Below are positions 43,513 through 54,500 of a stretch of DNA of 64,000 nt, piece after piece; the first letter of the stretch is position 1, and every line of letters begins with the position of its first letter. The notes under the pieces are model-generated. The model was not told where the DNA came from. It ran no database searches and worked only from the letters and a program-made list of their open reading frames with translations. Origin of the DNA: Chara braunii. Its lineage: Eukaryota; Streptophyta; Charophyceae; Charales; Characeae. The position numbers and the translations under genes were made by a program. The DNA lies in assembly GCA_003427395.1 (NCBI GenBank), contig BFEA01000076.1, forward strand, positions 2,373,418 through 2,437,417. The letters are read 5' to 3'.

Positions 43513-45106
43513 AGTTCTAATAGAGAAAGATTATGATGAAGCTTTGGAAAAGGAGAGGAAAATTATAAAAACATTGAGGGAATCAGCAAAACTGAAAAAT
43601 AGGGTCACCAAGGAGAGCTTTGAGGCAATGAAGATAGGCTTGGATCAGTTTATCCTGCCTAAAGAGAAAGAATATATCTTCAGGATGTGTCAGGAATTCT
43701 CTGGTGCTTTCTCCTTTAATGATGAAGAGAGAGGGCGATTGGATGTGGACATGATCAAGATGGCCAAGATATGGATAGTTGATCACGTTCCATGGAATGA
43801 TAGACCAACCAAGTACGCCCTGAAGGAAGAGGCAGAAGTTGTGAAGTATCTTGACAAAAAGATTGCATCTAATGTTGTTGAACATATTGATGGACCGTAT
43901 GCTAACCACTGGTTTTGTTTCTGGAAACCAAGGGGCGGGCTAAGATGGATACAAAATCTTCAGAAGCTCAATTATGTGACGGTACGTGACGCAAGTAGTC
44001 TTCCTAATGCTGATCTCCTCTCTGAATCCTTTGCTGGTCGAAGTATTTATTCTTTAGTTGATCTGCATTCTGGCTATGATCAGTTCCCTATTGATCCCAC
44101 TAGCCGACCAATGACTGTCATGCACACGCCGAGGGGGCTTGTTCAGATGTGTGTGGTACCTCAGGGTTGGACTAACGGCGTGGCAGTGGTTCAAAGGGAT
44201 ATGATCAAAGTCATGCAGGATATTTCTCCTGAAATAACCAGTCTATACATTGATGATAATCCTGTAAAAGAGCCTCTGGTAAGGGATGAGACTTTGGTCG
44301 CAGAGGGAGTCAGAAAGTTTGTCTGGGAACATGCTGAAGGAGATAAGATGGTCCTAGAAAGACTTCAGAAATATAACTTGACTGCGAGTGGACCAAAGTC
44401 CCTTCTCTTTCAACCAGAGTTGATAATCTTGGGCTTCAGATGTTTCTCCAGGGGTAGGAGCCCAGATCCCAAGAAGATAGACAAGATATTGAACTGGCCT
44501 CCGCCTCTCAAAAGAGTGACAAACGTCAGGAGCTTCTTGGGAGTCTGTGGATTCTGGAGGATTTTTATTCCTCATTTTGCTACCCTTGAAGAACCTCTGA
44601 GGGAGATGGTAATGCAAGGGGCTAACTTAGCATGGAATGATAAAAGACAGGCTGGTGCAGAAACATTACAAGAAAAATTAAGAGATGGCGGTGTAGTGCT
44701 GGGAGTGCCATATTATGATGATGAGGAGGCAAGACCTTTCATCATTGAGGCGGATGGAGGACCAGTTGCTCTGGGTGGAGTGCTCATTCAGAAAGATGAA
44801 AATGGGAGAGAGAGACCTCTAAGATTTGAGAGCAGGACTCTTCATTCAACAAAAAAAGGCTACACTCAATTCAGGAAAGAGCTACTGTCAATCATCCATA
44901 GCCTCAGGTGTTTTAGGCACTACGTACTAGGAAGGAGATTTATCTTGAGAACTGATGCATCTGTTGTGATTTGTGCCATTAAAAAGCACCAACAGGTAAA
45001 TCCAACAGTCAACAGGTGGATCGCCTTCATCTGGACATATGATTTTAAGTTGGAAAAGATTCCCACTAAGAAAAACAGAGCGGATGGCTTGAGACGGATT
45101 GAGTGA
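43448..45106 (+). CDS. GIANT reverse transcriptase and RNase H
   Basis: Open in the -1 frame from the slip site to TGA at 45104. Counting from a nominal GTG at 43493: RT palm motifs SLVDLHSGYDQF and the catalytic YIDD at 251-255 (44246-44257), then KFVWEH, ILGFRCFSRGR and VRSFLGVCGFWRIFI. RNase H acidic residues are Asp 421 (IEADGG), Glu 463 (RKELL) and Asp 488 (RTDAS), ending NRADGLRR. The GYDQ, FVWEH and NRWIA...P..KN.ADGL wording recalls fungal-type gypsy polymerases more than plant ones, from memory. All key residues are present. Confidence 0.88.
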   Translation, partial: RKIATGSKRKYKPKGVKKNPVAVLIEKDYDEALEKERKIIKTLRESAKLKNRVTKESFEAMKIGLDQFILPKEKEYIFRMCQEFSGAFSFNDEERGRLDVDMIKMAKIWIVDHVPWNDRPTKYALKEEAEVVKYLDKKIASNVVEHIDGPYANHWFCFWKPRGGLRWIQNLQKLNYVTVRDASSLPNADLLSESFAGRSIYSLVDLHSGYDQFPIDPTSRPMTVMHTPRGLVQMCVVPQGWTNGVAVVQRDMIKVMQDISPEITSLYIDDNPVKEPLVRDETLVAEGVRKFVWEHAEGDKMVLERLQKYNLTASGPKSLLFQPELIILGFRCFSRGRSPDPKKIDKILNWPPPLKRVTNVRSFLGVCGFWRIFIPHFATLEEPLREMVMQGANLAWNDKRQAGAETLQEKLRDGGVVLGVPYYDDEEARPFIIEADGGPVALGGVLIQKDENGRERPLRFESRTLHSTKKGYTQFRKELLSIIHSLRCFRHYVLGRRFILRTDASVVICAIKKHQQVNPTVNRWIAFIWTYDFKLEKIPTKKNRADGLRRIE

Positions 45107-45127
45107 CGATAAGATGAAGAAGAAGGT

Positions 45128-46738
45128 GTGAATGGAACAATTGAAGAATCTGCCTATGTTGATAATTTCCTTAATGAAAAAGATGACGAGGATTATGAAA
45201 CGCCATGCTCCTACAAGTGGAGTCTGTGGCCAGAAGAGAGAGACAACTGGGGAGAAATCCCAAGCGCATACGTTTACGAGTCGATTCTAGGGAAAGAAGA
45301 TGAAGATGAACCAAAAGATTGGTATGCTAGAGTTAATGCAGTAGCAGTGGCTGCTCATAAGATTGGGGAACGTTCGGGTTCAAAGGAAAAAGAAGAGAGT
45401 GAAAAGAAGGAAGAAGATATATTTTTCTTCTTTGAAGAATATGATGAAAACTATCAAGAGATTGGCAGGAAGATGGAAAAGAAGCAACTAAAAGAATATT
45501 ACTGTAAGAATTCACGGAAGAAATTTAGACTAAAGAGAGGACATCTCTTTGTGGATGGTAAGGACGGCCTACCTCCACTAAGAGTCGTCTGTGGTAGAGA
45601 AAGGCAGTTAGAGATAATTGTTGCCCTGCATGAGGGGGTTGCTGGTGGCCACAGGGCTGCTGAGGCAACCTACTCCAAGACTGTCAAACTCTACTTCTGG
45701 CCTGGCATGAGAGACATGATTTTCAGATACTGTAAATCATGTGTGTTATGTCAGAAGAGGTCAACCACAAAAATGATCGAGCCCCTATTCCCTACAATCC
45801 TGGTAGAGCCAGGTAGCAAAGTTCATCTGGGTCTCATCACTATGCCTCCAGGCAAGGGTGGGATGAGATACATATTAAACATGAGAGAGAATTTCTCTGG
45901 TTATGTTGAGGCAAAAACTCTGAAAAGGAAGACAGCCGAACAGGTGGCTGACTTGATAGAAGAAGTCTATCTTAGATATCCTTTTATCAGAGAATTTGTT
46001 TCAGACAGGGGGTCAGAGTTCATAAATGAAATTGTCAGAAAAACCACACTCAGATTGGTTGTCAGAATTCGGTATGTGACTACTTACCATCCTCAAGCGA
46101 ATGCACCTGTTGAAAGAGGACATAGAACTTTGAAAGATTAATTGGCCAAGTGGTTTGAAGGGAATCTCAGCAATTGGCCAAAAGTACTGAGACCTGTTGT
46201 ATATGCTGTCAACATTACAGTCAAGAGAACTACTGGCTATGCGCCATTTACTCTGTGGTATGGCCGATACGCTACATTGCCGATTGAAAGTGTTGTCAAG
46301 ACATGGTCAAGTCAAGAAAGTGACAGAGACTATTTTATTTCAGAGCTTCTTCAGATCCGAATGAGGCAAATATCAGAAGTTGATCAGGCAGTGATGGATG
46401 TTGCAGAGAGGATGGCATCCAACAGGCTATCAGATCAAGAAAGATGGAACAAGAAAAGGTATATAAGAAAAGAGAAATTGAAGATTGGACATGTTGTCCT
46501 TCTCTTTGACAGTTCTCTTGAGACATAATGGACAAAAAGGTTGGAGCCCAAATGGCTTGGTCCTTACAGAATCACAGGAGAGGCAGAAGGCAAGGTCTAT
46601 GAGATTTCAGAAATGGACGGATTCAGGGTTCATGACATGGTATCAGGCTCTAGACTTCGTAAGTTTATATTCAGAGATCCAGATCTGATTCCTACAGTAA
46701 CCTCAAGGAGAGGGGAGAGGGGTCAGTTATCTAAGTAA
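45128..46738 (+). pseudogene. GIANT integrase, first catalytic Asp replaced
   Basis: Same frame as RT, separated by TGA and TAA; TAA stops also occur at 46139 and 46526. Counting from 45128: an acidic linker (1-120), an HHCC finger (His 168, His 175, Cys 205, Cys 208), then Gly 235 where the first catalytic Asp is expected (VHLGLITMP; GyA keeps HLDLA). Asp 293 (SDRGSEF) and Glu 329 (PVERGHR) follow with the DD35E spacing. After 46139 come RTTGYAPFTLWYGR and a GPY/F-type WLGPYRI module. Without the first Asp, strand transfer should fail. Confidence 0.85.
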
Positions 46739-48844
46739 GAGAACAGTTCCAGAGAACTAAGAGAAAAGGTACAGTGAGACAATGAGACAACAAGACTGAA
46801 TTTTCAAGAGGCTGTGATCATTCATGCATAGTCAATTCAGCATTTCGGATTCAGCATACCATTTCAGTTTTGGTAATTTAATTCCAATTTTCAGTTTCAG
46901 CATTTCAGTCTCAGTATCTCAGTTTTCAGCAAGTCTTTTCATTCACTACTTCAGCAAACGACTAAGACTATATCTTTTGATGCAGTGCTGCAGTCGTTCC
47001 ATGAGTGTTAAGTCCCTGAGAGTGGGGAAATAATTGTAAAATCAATTTCATGAGTATTGACAAGGTGTCAAAGATTCGAGAAGCTCTTGGGCACATCAAA
47101 AGATATGATCATTACTATCCTAAGATAAAGAGAAGAGCATGGTGGGCATGAGGGAGTTCAGTTCTGACTGACTAAGAGTTATCAGCAGAAGAACTTCGTG
47201 TCTCTGAGTAAAATGTCAATCCAAGGGAGTTCAGGTATAAAGAAGTTCAGTCTTACTTGACTGAGAGTGGTCAGTAGAGTGACTTCGTGCCTTCGGCTAA
47301 GGGTCTGTTTTCGCTCGGATGAGGGAAGGGACCTCTCTGAGATCAACATTTCAGTACTTCCTTGAGACTGACGGGAAGTTTCTTGGAAAAGAAAAGGAAA
47401 TCCCCAGCTGAGGGAAGGGACCTCTCTGGGGCCAGCACTAAGCATCCATCTTGGGTCTGAAGGGAGGTCTCCTGTAAGGGTTTGGCGTTGGTTATCGTGT
47501 TGCTGTTCAGTGCCTCTTGAGACTGACGGGACGTCTCTCGAGAAATGTTTGTCCTGTTATGGGGCGTGGGTAGTCTGCTTGTGGGTCATGATATGCTTGC
47601 CTGGTTGTTTGTGCTTGGGGGTTTTCTTCTCTAACCTAAGGATGCGTTGATTGTCGGGGCCAGCCAGAGCTTTACCGCAGTAGGTTGCAATCTGGTGGGG
47701 TCAGCAGGTCCCCGACGCGAGTGTCGAATTCCGTAGTCGACTGAGGCTAAGGCTCCGGGAGTCTGGCCTGTGAGGTCGAAAAGGGTCGACTGGAACCCTA
47801 CCGCAGTCAGAGGATGCAATCCAGTAAGGTTCACCAGAGCCTTGAATAGTAGTTAGACCGGGTCCTACGTTCAAAAATCTGGGCGGGGCAGCCAGCGCCC
47901 TTGGCCAAAAACTGGTGGGTAAGCCGGTCCCCGACCGCAGTGGTCAAATCCAGGTTCGGGACAGTTTGACTGACGGGACGTCTACTGTCATAGGGTGGCC
48001 AGACCCGCTATAGTCTGGGTGTCCTGGCGAGAGTGCCAAAGGGTTGTCATACTCGAGTAGTGGGTATGATTGGTCCTAACCTGGAGGCAGGTCAAAGGGG
48101 CTGTCAAGACAAATAGTCTGACTAGTCCTGGCCTGAGGCGGGCCGAATGAGGTATGTCAGACTGACGGGACGTCTGGCATTCCTGGACAGTGGTGGGCCG
48201 AAATCAAGGCAATCAATATATCTTGGGTGTGAAGAGTTGTTGTGTTTTATTATTTATTATTTATTATTTTATTTGTGGGTTTTATTTTAATTTGTTAATG
48301 TTTGATTGTTGGTTGTCATAGGGTCTGCTTGCTGGGGTATGGTTGTTGTCTGTGGGACTTGCTGATTTTGAATACTTATCTGAAGTTCCCAGACCAGAGA
48401 AAAGGAAAAGGGTTTGGTATCCCCTCCCTTTTATTTGAGAAGTTGAGGAGACGCCTCACTCAGACCAGAGAAAGAAAACAAGGGTTTGGTATCCCCATCA
48501 GGTGCTTGAGAAGCTGAGAAGGCGTCTCACTCAGGCCAGAGAACAGAAAAGAGGGTTTGGTATGCCCTATTTCCAGCATGGCAGACAGAGTGGGTATCCT
48601 CCTTACTGGGGTCATCCCTGGCATAGATGCCTGATCAAGAGCTAAGGTAACCTTCATGCGAAAGACCAGCAGTTGAACAAGTCAAACACGCAGACAAAAT
48701 CCTTCTTGAAATTTTATTTGGTGGCCGACAGGCGGCCTGGTTCACGAGGAACCTACATCCCTGGCCTTAAGGAAGCCAAACTCTCAGGCCTAAGATGCTA
48801 TTAAGTGGACAACGAACAAAAGATTTTATGAGTCGAAAGCTGAC
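46739..48844 (+). other. GIANT 3' noncoding region
   Basis: About 2.1 kb without sense ORFs. It includes a TTTCAG-rich stretch (46835-46935), the recurring 16-mer GACTGACGGGACGTCT (47521, 47968, 48160, plus a variant at 47365), two CTGAGGGAAGGGACCTCTCT segments near 47320 and 47408, and a 71-bp repeat. Confidence 0.6.
48391..48570 (+). repeat. 71-bp tandem repeat with polypurine/GGTTTGGTAT motif
   Basis: Units start at 48391, 48462 and 48533 (AGACCAGAGA). Each has a purine run ending AGGGTTTGGTATSCCC. This resembles the polypurine tract at the 3' LTR (GGGGATTTGGTATTA), so the repeats may be PPT-like. Confidence 0.75.
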
Positions 48845-49453
48845 TCAGAAGGCTGAGAAGAAATCATGCTTATATAAGACATAGAAAATGGTCATGAGTT
48901 CAATCTGAAAGAGGAAGAGAAGAAAGAAGATACTGAAGAGAATGCAATGACTAGGGTGATGAGGAGGTGAGACAACGCATGGGACATAGGAAGCTGGAGC
49001 TGGCACTATGGCCTTGCTCACGGCAGGGGTGGAAGGAGCTCTTGGGAGATAAGGGGGAGAAGAAGCACTGGGTGTGCTGTAGCGAGCATCGATTTTTTTT
49101 CGGAGGTACTCCATCCTATCAGGGGATGGAGTCTTCTCGTACCATCCTGTTAGTGGATAACGCTGATAAGGCCTCAGATGCGCATAGCCTCTTGGCTCTT
49201 CCTCCTCCTCCTTTGAATTGTAATTGCGCCTTGCCCTAGCCGGTGGCTCCTCCTTAGCCTTCCCAGTCCTACCTCCCCTTCCTCTACCCTGTCCACGGCT
49301 CGCCTCAGGCATGGCGGAAACCCTGAAGACTGATGCTAAGAGGGTACTATGAGAGGGGAAAAAGGATGCGCTATTAGAAGAATTGAAGATACCCTGGGAT
49401 ACGATAGATCTGGAAAGCGAAAATGATGAACTATAGAGAAAGAGAGAAACCAC
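48845..49453 (-). CDS. antisense ORF between integrase and 3' LTR
   Basis: A 202-codon minus-strand ORF. An internal ATG at 49312 gives a 155-aa protein starting MPEASRGQGRGRGGRTGKAK. An acidic run (SKEEEEEPRG), a Pro/Ser-rich middle (SASSPPYLPRAPSTPAVS) and a hydrophobic segment near the end (CILFSIFFLLFLF, possible membrane helix) follow. A TATATGG motif lies upstream on the same strand near 49475. Long antisense ORFs in this position are known from Tat/Ogre-type plant elements. The RG start suggests nucleic-acid binding. Coding status is unproven. Confidence 0.45.
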   Translation of the reverse strand: MVSLFLYSSSFSLSRSIVSQGIFNSSNSASFFPSHSTLLASVFRVSAMPEASRGQGRGRGGRTGKAKEEPPARARRNYNSKEEEEEPRGYAHLRPYQRYPLTGWYEKTPSPDRMEYLRKKIDARYSTPSASSPPYLPRAPSTPAVSKAIVPAPASYVPCVVSPPHHPSHCILFSIFFLLFLFQIELMTIFYVLYKHDFFSAF

Positions 49454-49769
49454 GCAGTGACGTAGCGTACCATATATCAGCGCAAAGCCACTACGAAAAT
49501 TTGTCGTGACACACCTTAGGCATGGTTAGGATGTATAAGCTATGGAATACCGCGAAAGAAAAGGGGAGATGAGGGAAAAAGAAAAAAGTAATTGCGGACT
49601 ACTCCGGATCAAATCCTGAAGAAAGAGAAAAGCGCTGCTATAGACAGGAAGATTAGCACAAATCGGCGTCGTGAGTTCTGCAACACAGAAGGCGTAAAAA
49701 TGATCTAAACTGAGCCGCTATTGCCTACTTATACCAAGTGCAGTCACAGTTCGACCCAGCGGGGACGCT
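49454..49769. other. region between antisense ORF and polypurine tract
   Basis: No sense ORF. It could hold the antisense promoter (GATATATGG on the minus strand near 49475). Confidence 0.3.
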
Positions 49770-49788
49770 GGGTGGGGATTTGGTATTA
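49770..49788 (+). other. GIANT polypurine tract
   Basis: GGGTGGGGATTTGGTATTA directly precedes the 3' LTR TG. It would prime plus-strand DNA synthesis. Confidence 0.65.
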
Positions 49789-50898
49789 TGTCGGAGGGCA
49801 CGGTGTCCCGGCCCTCCTTTGTGTGCCAAGTCCTCACTCGGTACTAATTCCTGACATCTGTGACTTATCAGGAAAGTTCCAGAACCTTCACTGCGGAACT
49901 GGGATATCCGGGTTGTACCGTGACGTGGACCAGCCCTGCTTGGCGCTTGCTTCAACAAAAAGGTGCGCCGCATGACTTTTTGTTGGTCCACGCAGGCTCG
50001 GCGCCCTGCTGTACAGCAGAGATACGACCGGCCTGTGGCCGTGGTGGCCGCCCGGTTCGCCCTGGGACGTGGAAGTAGAAGGGTTGGCGCTGCCTTACAT
50101 ACTGCGCGCCAAGCACCTTCTTCCCATGTTATGGGATAGGTACACGGGACAGGTCACTATCAAGAAGAAAAGGTTTGATAAGGGGATAAAATAAAATAAA
50201 ATGTGCAGGTGTAAAAGGGAAAGTTCAGCGCCGAAATTGCACTTAGATCGTGACACCTGCCTTAATCTGGGATAATCCAATGATATCGGGTCACTATACC
50301 GTTGAGTTTTTCTCCTTTCATTATTATTATCATTATTACTAGCCTTATTATTAGTGTTCTTATTTTCCTTTTCCTTTCGCACAGTCCTTCGTGGGAGAAC
50401 CGCTAGCCGTTCGAATTTGAACCCGAATGGTTCGATGGACCAGAATAGTTCAATGCTCTGGTCGGTTCGACTCTTCGCCTTAGCTCTGCAATTGGACTGC
50501 TTGACAGACCGCCGCTCGGCTGGGCCTCAAAAGAGGAGCACCCGCGGCCGCATTGGTAGGAGGAATATCACCCCCTGCAGAGGGTCATAAACCCCCTCCT
50601 TGCCATCGGACCCGGGTACCCATCAGGGGTAGCGTTCTGGTGCTTTTAACAGGAAGGAAATAGGTGGTCGGTATCTCGTTATGGGACCGCCTCACCGCCG
50701 CTGTTGGTCAGTAGTAGCGTCGCGGAGTCCTGAAGGTGACAGTAGCAAGAGGTCTAGTTTGTACTACGACCGTTGAGCTATGAATTCCGCCTCTTCAAAA
50801 AAAAATTGTTTGAGATTATATTTATTTTATTAATTATACACTTTAAATTATTATTTGAATTCTCTTCAGCACGCCGGGATCGCGGCTCTTCTAAGTTC

Positions 50899-50906
50899 TA
50901 TAAAAG
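50899..50906 (+). promoter_or_regulatory. TATA box, GIANT 3' LTR
   Basis: TATAAAAG, matching 32339-32346. Confidence 0.65.
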
Positions 50907-51079
50907 AAGGAGCCCTTGGGTCTCCCGGCAAGCGAGTGAGGCTGTCGTGCTGCGAGTAGGGTGGTGGTAGCTCGCTGAGGTCCTCTGTTCTTGACGGATC
51001 TGAGTCTGGTTAGCCATCACCCGCTCAAAGGGTATGAGTGTGGGCGGAGCGCTAGTGCTGGCTATCTGGCGGCCAATTA

Positions 51080-51085
51080 AATAAA
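51080..51085 (+). promoter_or_regulatory. polyadenylation-signal-like AATAAA, 3' LTR
   Basis: In the 3' LTR this would be the site that ends the genomic transcript, within about 200 bp of R. Confidence 0.4.
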
Positions 51086-51213
51086 GGGTATCAGCTGGCT
51101 ACCTCGTTGTGCTAGCGCAGCTAGCTTGAGACCAAGAAGGCAGGAGTAGTGGGTGTCTGTGCGAGCCGAGTGCCTATTCCTGGAGACAAGACTGTCTATT
51201 CTGAGGGAAAACC

Positions 51214-51531
51214 ATGGCGTTGCACGGGTATAGACCTGGGTACTGGTATCACCAGGCCCGTTGGAAGCCCGTGTCCGGGGAAGGGCCCTGGATTACCGTC
51301 ATACTCAATTACGACGGTGGAGATAAACTGCTACTGAAGATCAACGTGGAGGGAACAAGAGAGGGGGAGATGCGGACCAACCCGAAGCTCCAAGACGCGA
51401 TTTCGAAGGCGAGAGACCGAGCGGCGAGGCGCTGCAGACGGGACGGAGTGACGACAAGGCTACGGATAACGGTGGCTTACCACGAGACTGAGACGTCGAT
51501 GGACACAGCGGACCTGGAACAGGTCCACTAG
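51214..51531 (+). CDS. LTR ORF-a (3' LTR, intact)
   Basis: A 105-aa ATG-initiated ORF: MALHGYRPGYWYHQARWKPV, then a strand-rich WITVILNYDGGDKLLLKIN, a helix NPKLQDAISKARDRAARRCR, and RLRITVAYHE. Overall basic, no signal peptide. Diverged LTR-A keeps LHGY, KKGEG and the AIAEARNRS helix. The G.GPWITVILNYDGGDKL plus helix order resembles ORF-b (KKYIEYVIYFYGPHNKL plus helix). It lies about 300 bp past the TATA box, so it would be among the first ORFs on the transcript. Function unknown. Confidence 0.5.
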   Translation: MALHGYRPGYWYHQARWKPVSGEGPWITVILNYDGGDKLLLKINVEGTREGEMRTNPKLQDAISKARDRAARRCRRDGVTTRLRITVAYHETETSMDTADLEQVH

Positions 51532-54500
51532 GACAGAGACTCGGGAGGGGAAAGTGAGATGAGTGACGCAGATCGGGAGACGGACCTCAGCTCCTGGAAC
51601 AGACCAGGCGAGATCCAGAGGCATCACCGAGCCGTGAAGCCGGTGGAAGAGGGACCCGAGGCCAGCTCTCGGCAGCTGACACCCANAGGCCGCGGAACAG
51701 GTGAGGAGCAAAAAAGAGGAAAAAGACACGTGTAGAGAGAGAGGCAGACAGCGGGGTCGACGGGAGGTGTACTCAAAGGTCAGCACGTGTGCAAGCCAGA
51801 GTGGNGCGCTCTGAGGGAAGAGGGCGCGAGAGATTAGCCAAGAAAGAAGAATACGGAGGGGCAGCTACGACGGTCTCGCTCGAGAGCGGCCCCAGGTGTG
51901 CGTATGAGGAGAGGTCAACGAACGAAAACAGAGAGGGTATATGGTGTGTGTTCGNAAAGCTGACGTCAACTGGACTCCGGTACGCGACGAGTCAGAAAAG
52001 GTGGACACGCATGAGAACCAGAGAGAGGGACTCGCTATTACAACATTCTTGGTCGAGCAAGCAAGAAGAAGGTTTGAGCNCGCTCACTGTGTAAGGCTCN
52101 CGCGTGACATTGGAATAGGGAACTAANCGTCAAGTGTGCGCGGACTGCATAGGACGTCGTATGCGCAGGCGCACGTGCAGGACAGTGGGGTGAANGGNAG
52201 GCAATCAGACGCGCGAACTANCTNCAGTCAAGGCGGCAGCTCTGATTAAGTTGCTTGTATTGGGTAGGCGCATTAAGGNGCGTCAGGTGTTTGATTGCCC
52301 CAAATCTCCGCTCGCATCTATGCGGTCTGTTATGCAACTACTAATCACNNTTGGCAACAGGGAACTCTCTCAATCTTGCCAAGATAGTNGTGTGACAGTC
52401 GGCAGTCATACCNTGGCAAAGCCTAGTGGTGCATGAGAGAGAGAAAGAGGGGGCTCTNGCTAGAGTCCCGGATGATTGAAAGGTCCGTTTAGCTTGCATG
52501 CCCCACGTGACCAATTATGAGGTCAGTCTCTCTCACGGGAAGGTGTGAGCACAGGCGACACGTCGCTTGAGTTTGGCATTGGCCACGGTGTCACTCCTTT
52601 AGNGCTTGTGCCATCAGAGAGTAAGTGGATGGGTCAATGCCTGTAAAGTACACTGAAGGTAAAGTGAACTGACATTCTGGTCATGCCCCGCATAAGTCAC
52701 TCAATTATGGAGCTCGTGATGTCTATTNATTCTTGCTCNATTGGCTTTGAGCCATAATCCTTGCCACTCCCATTCCGCGAGTCGATCGGATTTTNCGGTT
52801 GATATACTCGATGTNATGCAGATCGCAATCGAGAGATATTGTAAACAGAGAGCAGGGGCTGACGGGGGATACACTTTGTCATTACACACGNCCATCTCTT
52901 CAGCAATGCCAAGTTTAGATGAGCCTCATTTAATGGCAAAGAACAAAAGGGAAAGAGTTTTCCCGTGACCTTTGGTGGCAATGCGGGACACGTGACTAAT
53001 CAAGAAAAGAGAATTATTATCAACTAAGCTGCGGCTGAGGGTAAGATCAAGTCAGGTGTTACTATAAGGAAAATGCGCATTAAAACGCCGTCTGAATCGA
53101 TGATTTAGCTAGGGAATAATAAATTTAGACGGTGTGCGAATTTGGAACACCTCTGTCGTTGTTCATATGAATGTGAAAAGGTTGTTGAGCGGGCAGTATC
53201 TGATCAGATGGATCTTGTGTAGAGTATCATTGAGCTAATAGCATGAGGCAGTTACAAATCTGGCGTAGCTGCNGTAAGCATCAGTGTCAACGTTAAGAGT
53301 GAAGTGTCAATTCACGATNCACTTGGTCTTCCAACTGTTAAACGGATATTTTCTTGCCTGTTGTTGACGTCCACTGTTAAGGTGCAAAGTGAGTTTGAAT
53401 GGGAGGATGTGNTGTTTGTCTACAGAGCAAATAGTGGGGTTCCTGGTTTGCAGGTACTGATGCTTAGTAAAGTCCGATTACTTANGTATGTAGTGTGTGA
53501 ATCACTAAGAGCAGTAGAGCNNAAGATGCATTTGTTGAGTTGTGGCCACTCTCGTGGCCCATCCAAATTAAGTGATTGTGTTGCATGACTGCTCAGTGCG
53601 ATTGAGCCATGTGAATACGTCATGAGACTGCATTGCATGGCTGCTTCGTGTGACTTCACCGTGTGACTTCATTGAGTGACTGTATCGGATGACCGTATGA
53701 GCTCATACTTGTGTTGGCTTACGTATACTCGTCCAATTGTAATGCTCGCTTGTGGTTGTACGAGTTTCTTTCACGACCTGAGAAGGTTGAGCGCGTGATT
53801 ATAAGTGTTTTGCGTGTGTTCGTGTGATTAGGCGAACGCATGATTGAATGCTTTGACGAGCTCGATGACAGCAAGTAGGTATTCCGTTGAGTGTGCAGAG
53901 CAACTGTTAGGTTCGCTNAGTGGGCTTGTGTGTTGAAGGGGACGCGGAGACGATTTTCATNGGCTATGATCTGTGCCTTTAAGTCCAAAAATGGATGGGG
54001 NAAAAAAAGGNAATGCTGAGGAGAATCTCTTATGTCCTCGCTAAATTTTTGCTTGATGGTGATTGACCACTGCCTTTTTATCGTTTCCTTAATCATTTGA
54101 GCCGTTTAGGAACGGAATAGATTGAAGTGTGCTCTTTATACCCCTCANGTGTTTTTTCTTGCCTGACATATCATACTAGCCATGGTGGTCAACCCTTGGT
54201 CTTGTTCACTGCAAACAGCAGTTCAGATTAGTTGTTCTACTCGCCAAATTTTGAGTCAGAAACGGAGTCACCCAGATCTGTGTAGTAATTAAACCATCGT
54301 CGAAAAATAGGATCAGGCNCGGGTGGCTTACTGTANCTTTGCACTCCGAGTGATAANAGGAAACGGTTTCACAAGTTTGCTCACCTATTGGGCGAGGGCC
54401 ACGCTCCTAGAGGGTGGCCTGTGTCTGTGGCCGAGTACCGAGCCCAGAAAAACTTTGGCTGATATCAGTTGGTGTACAAATGGATAGCATGAACGGGGCA

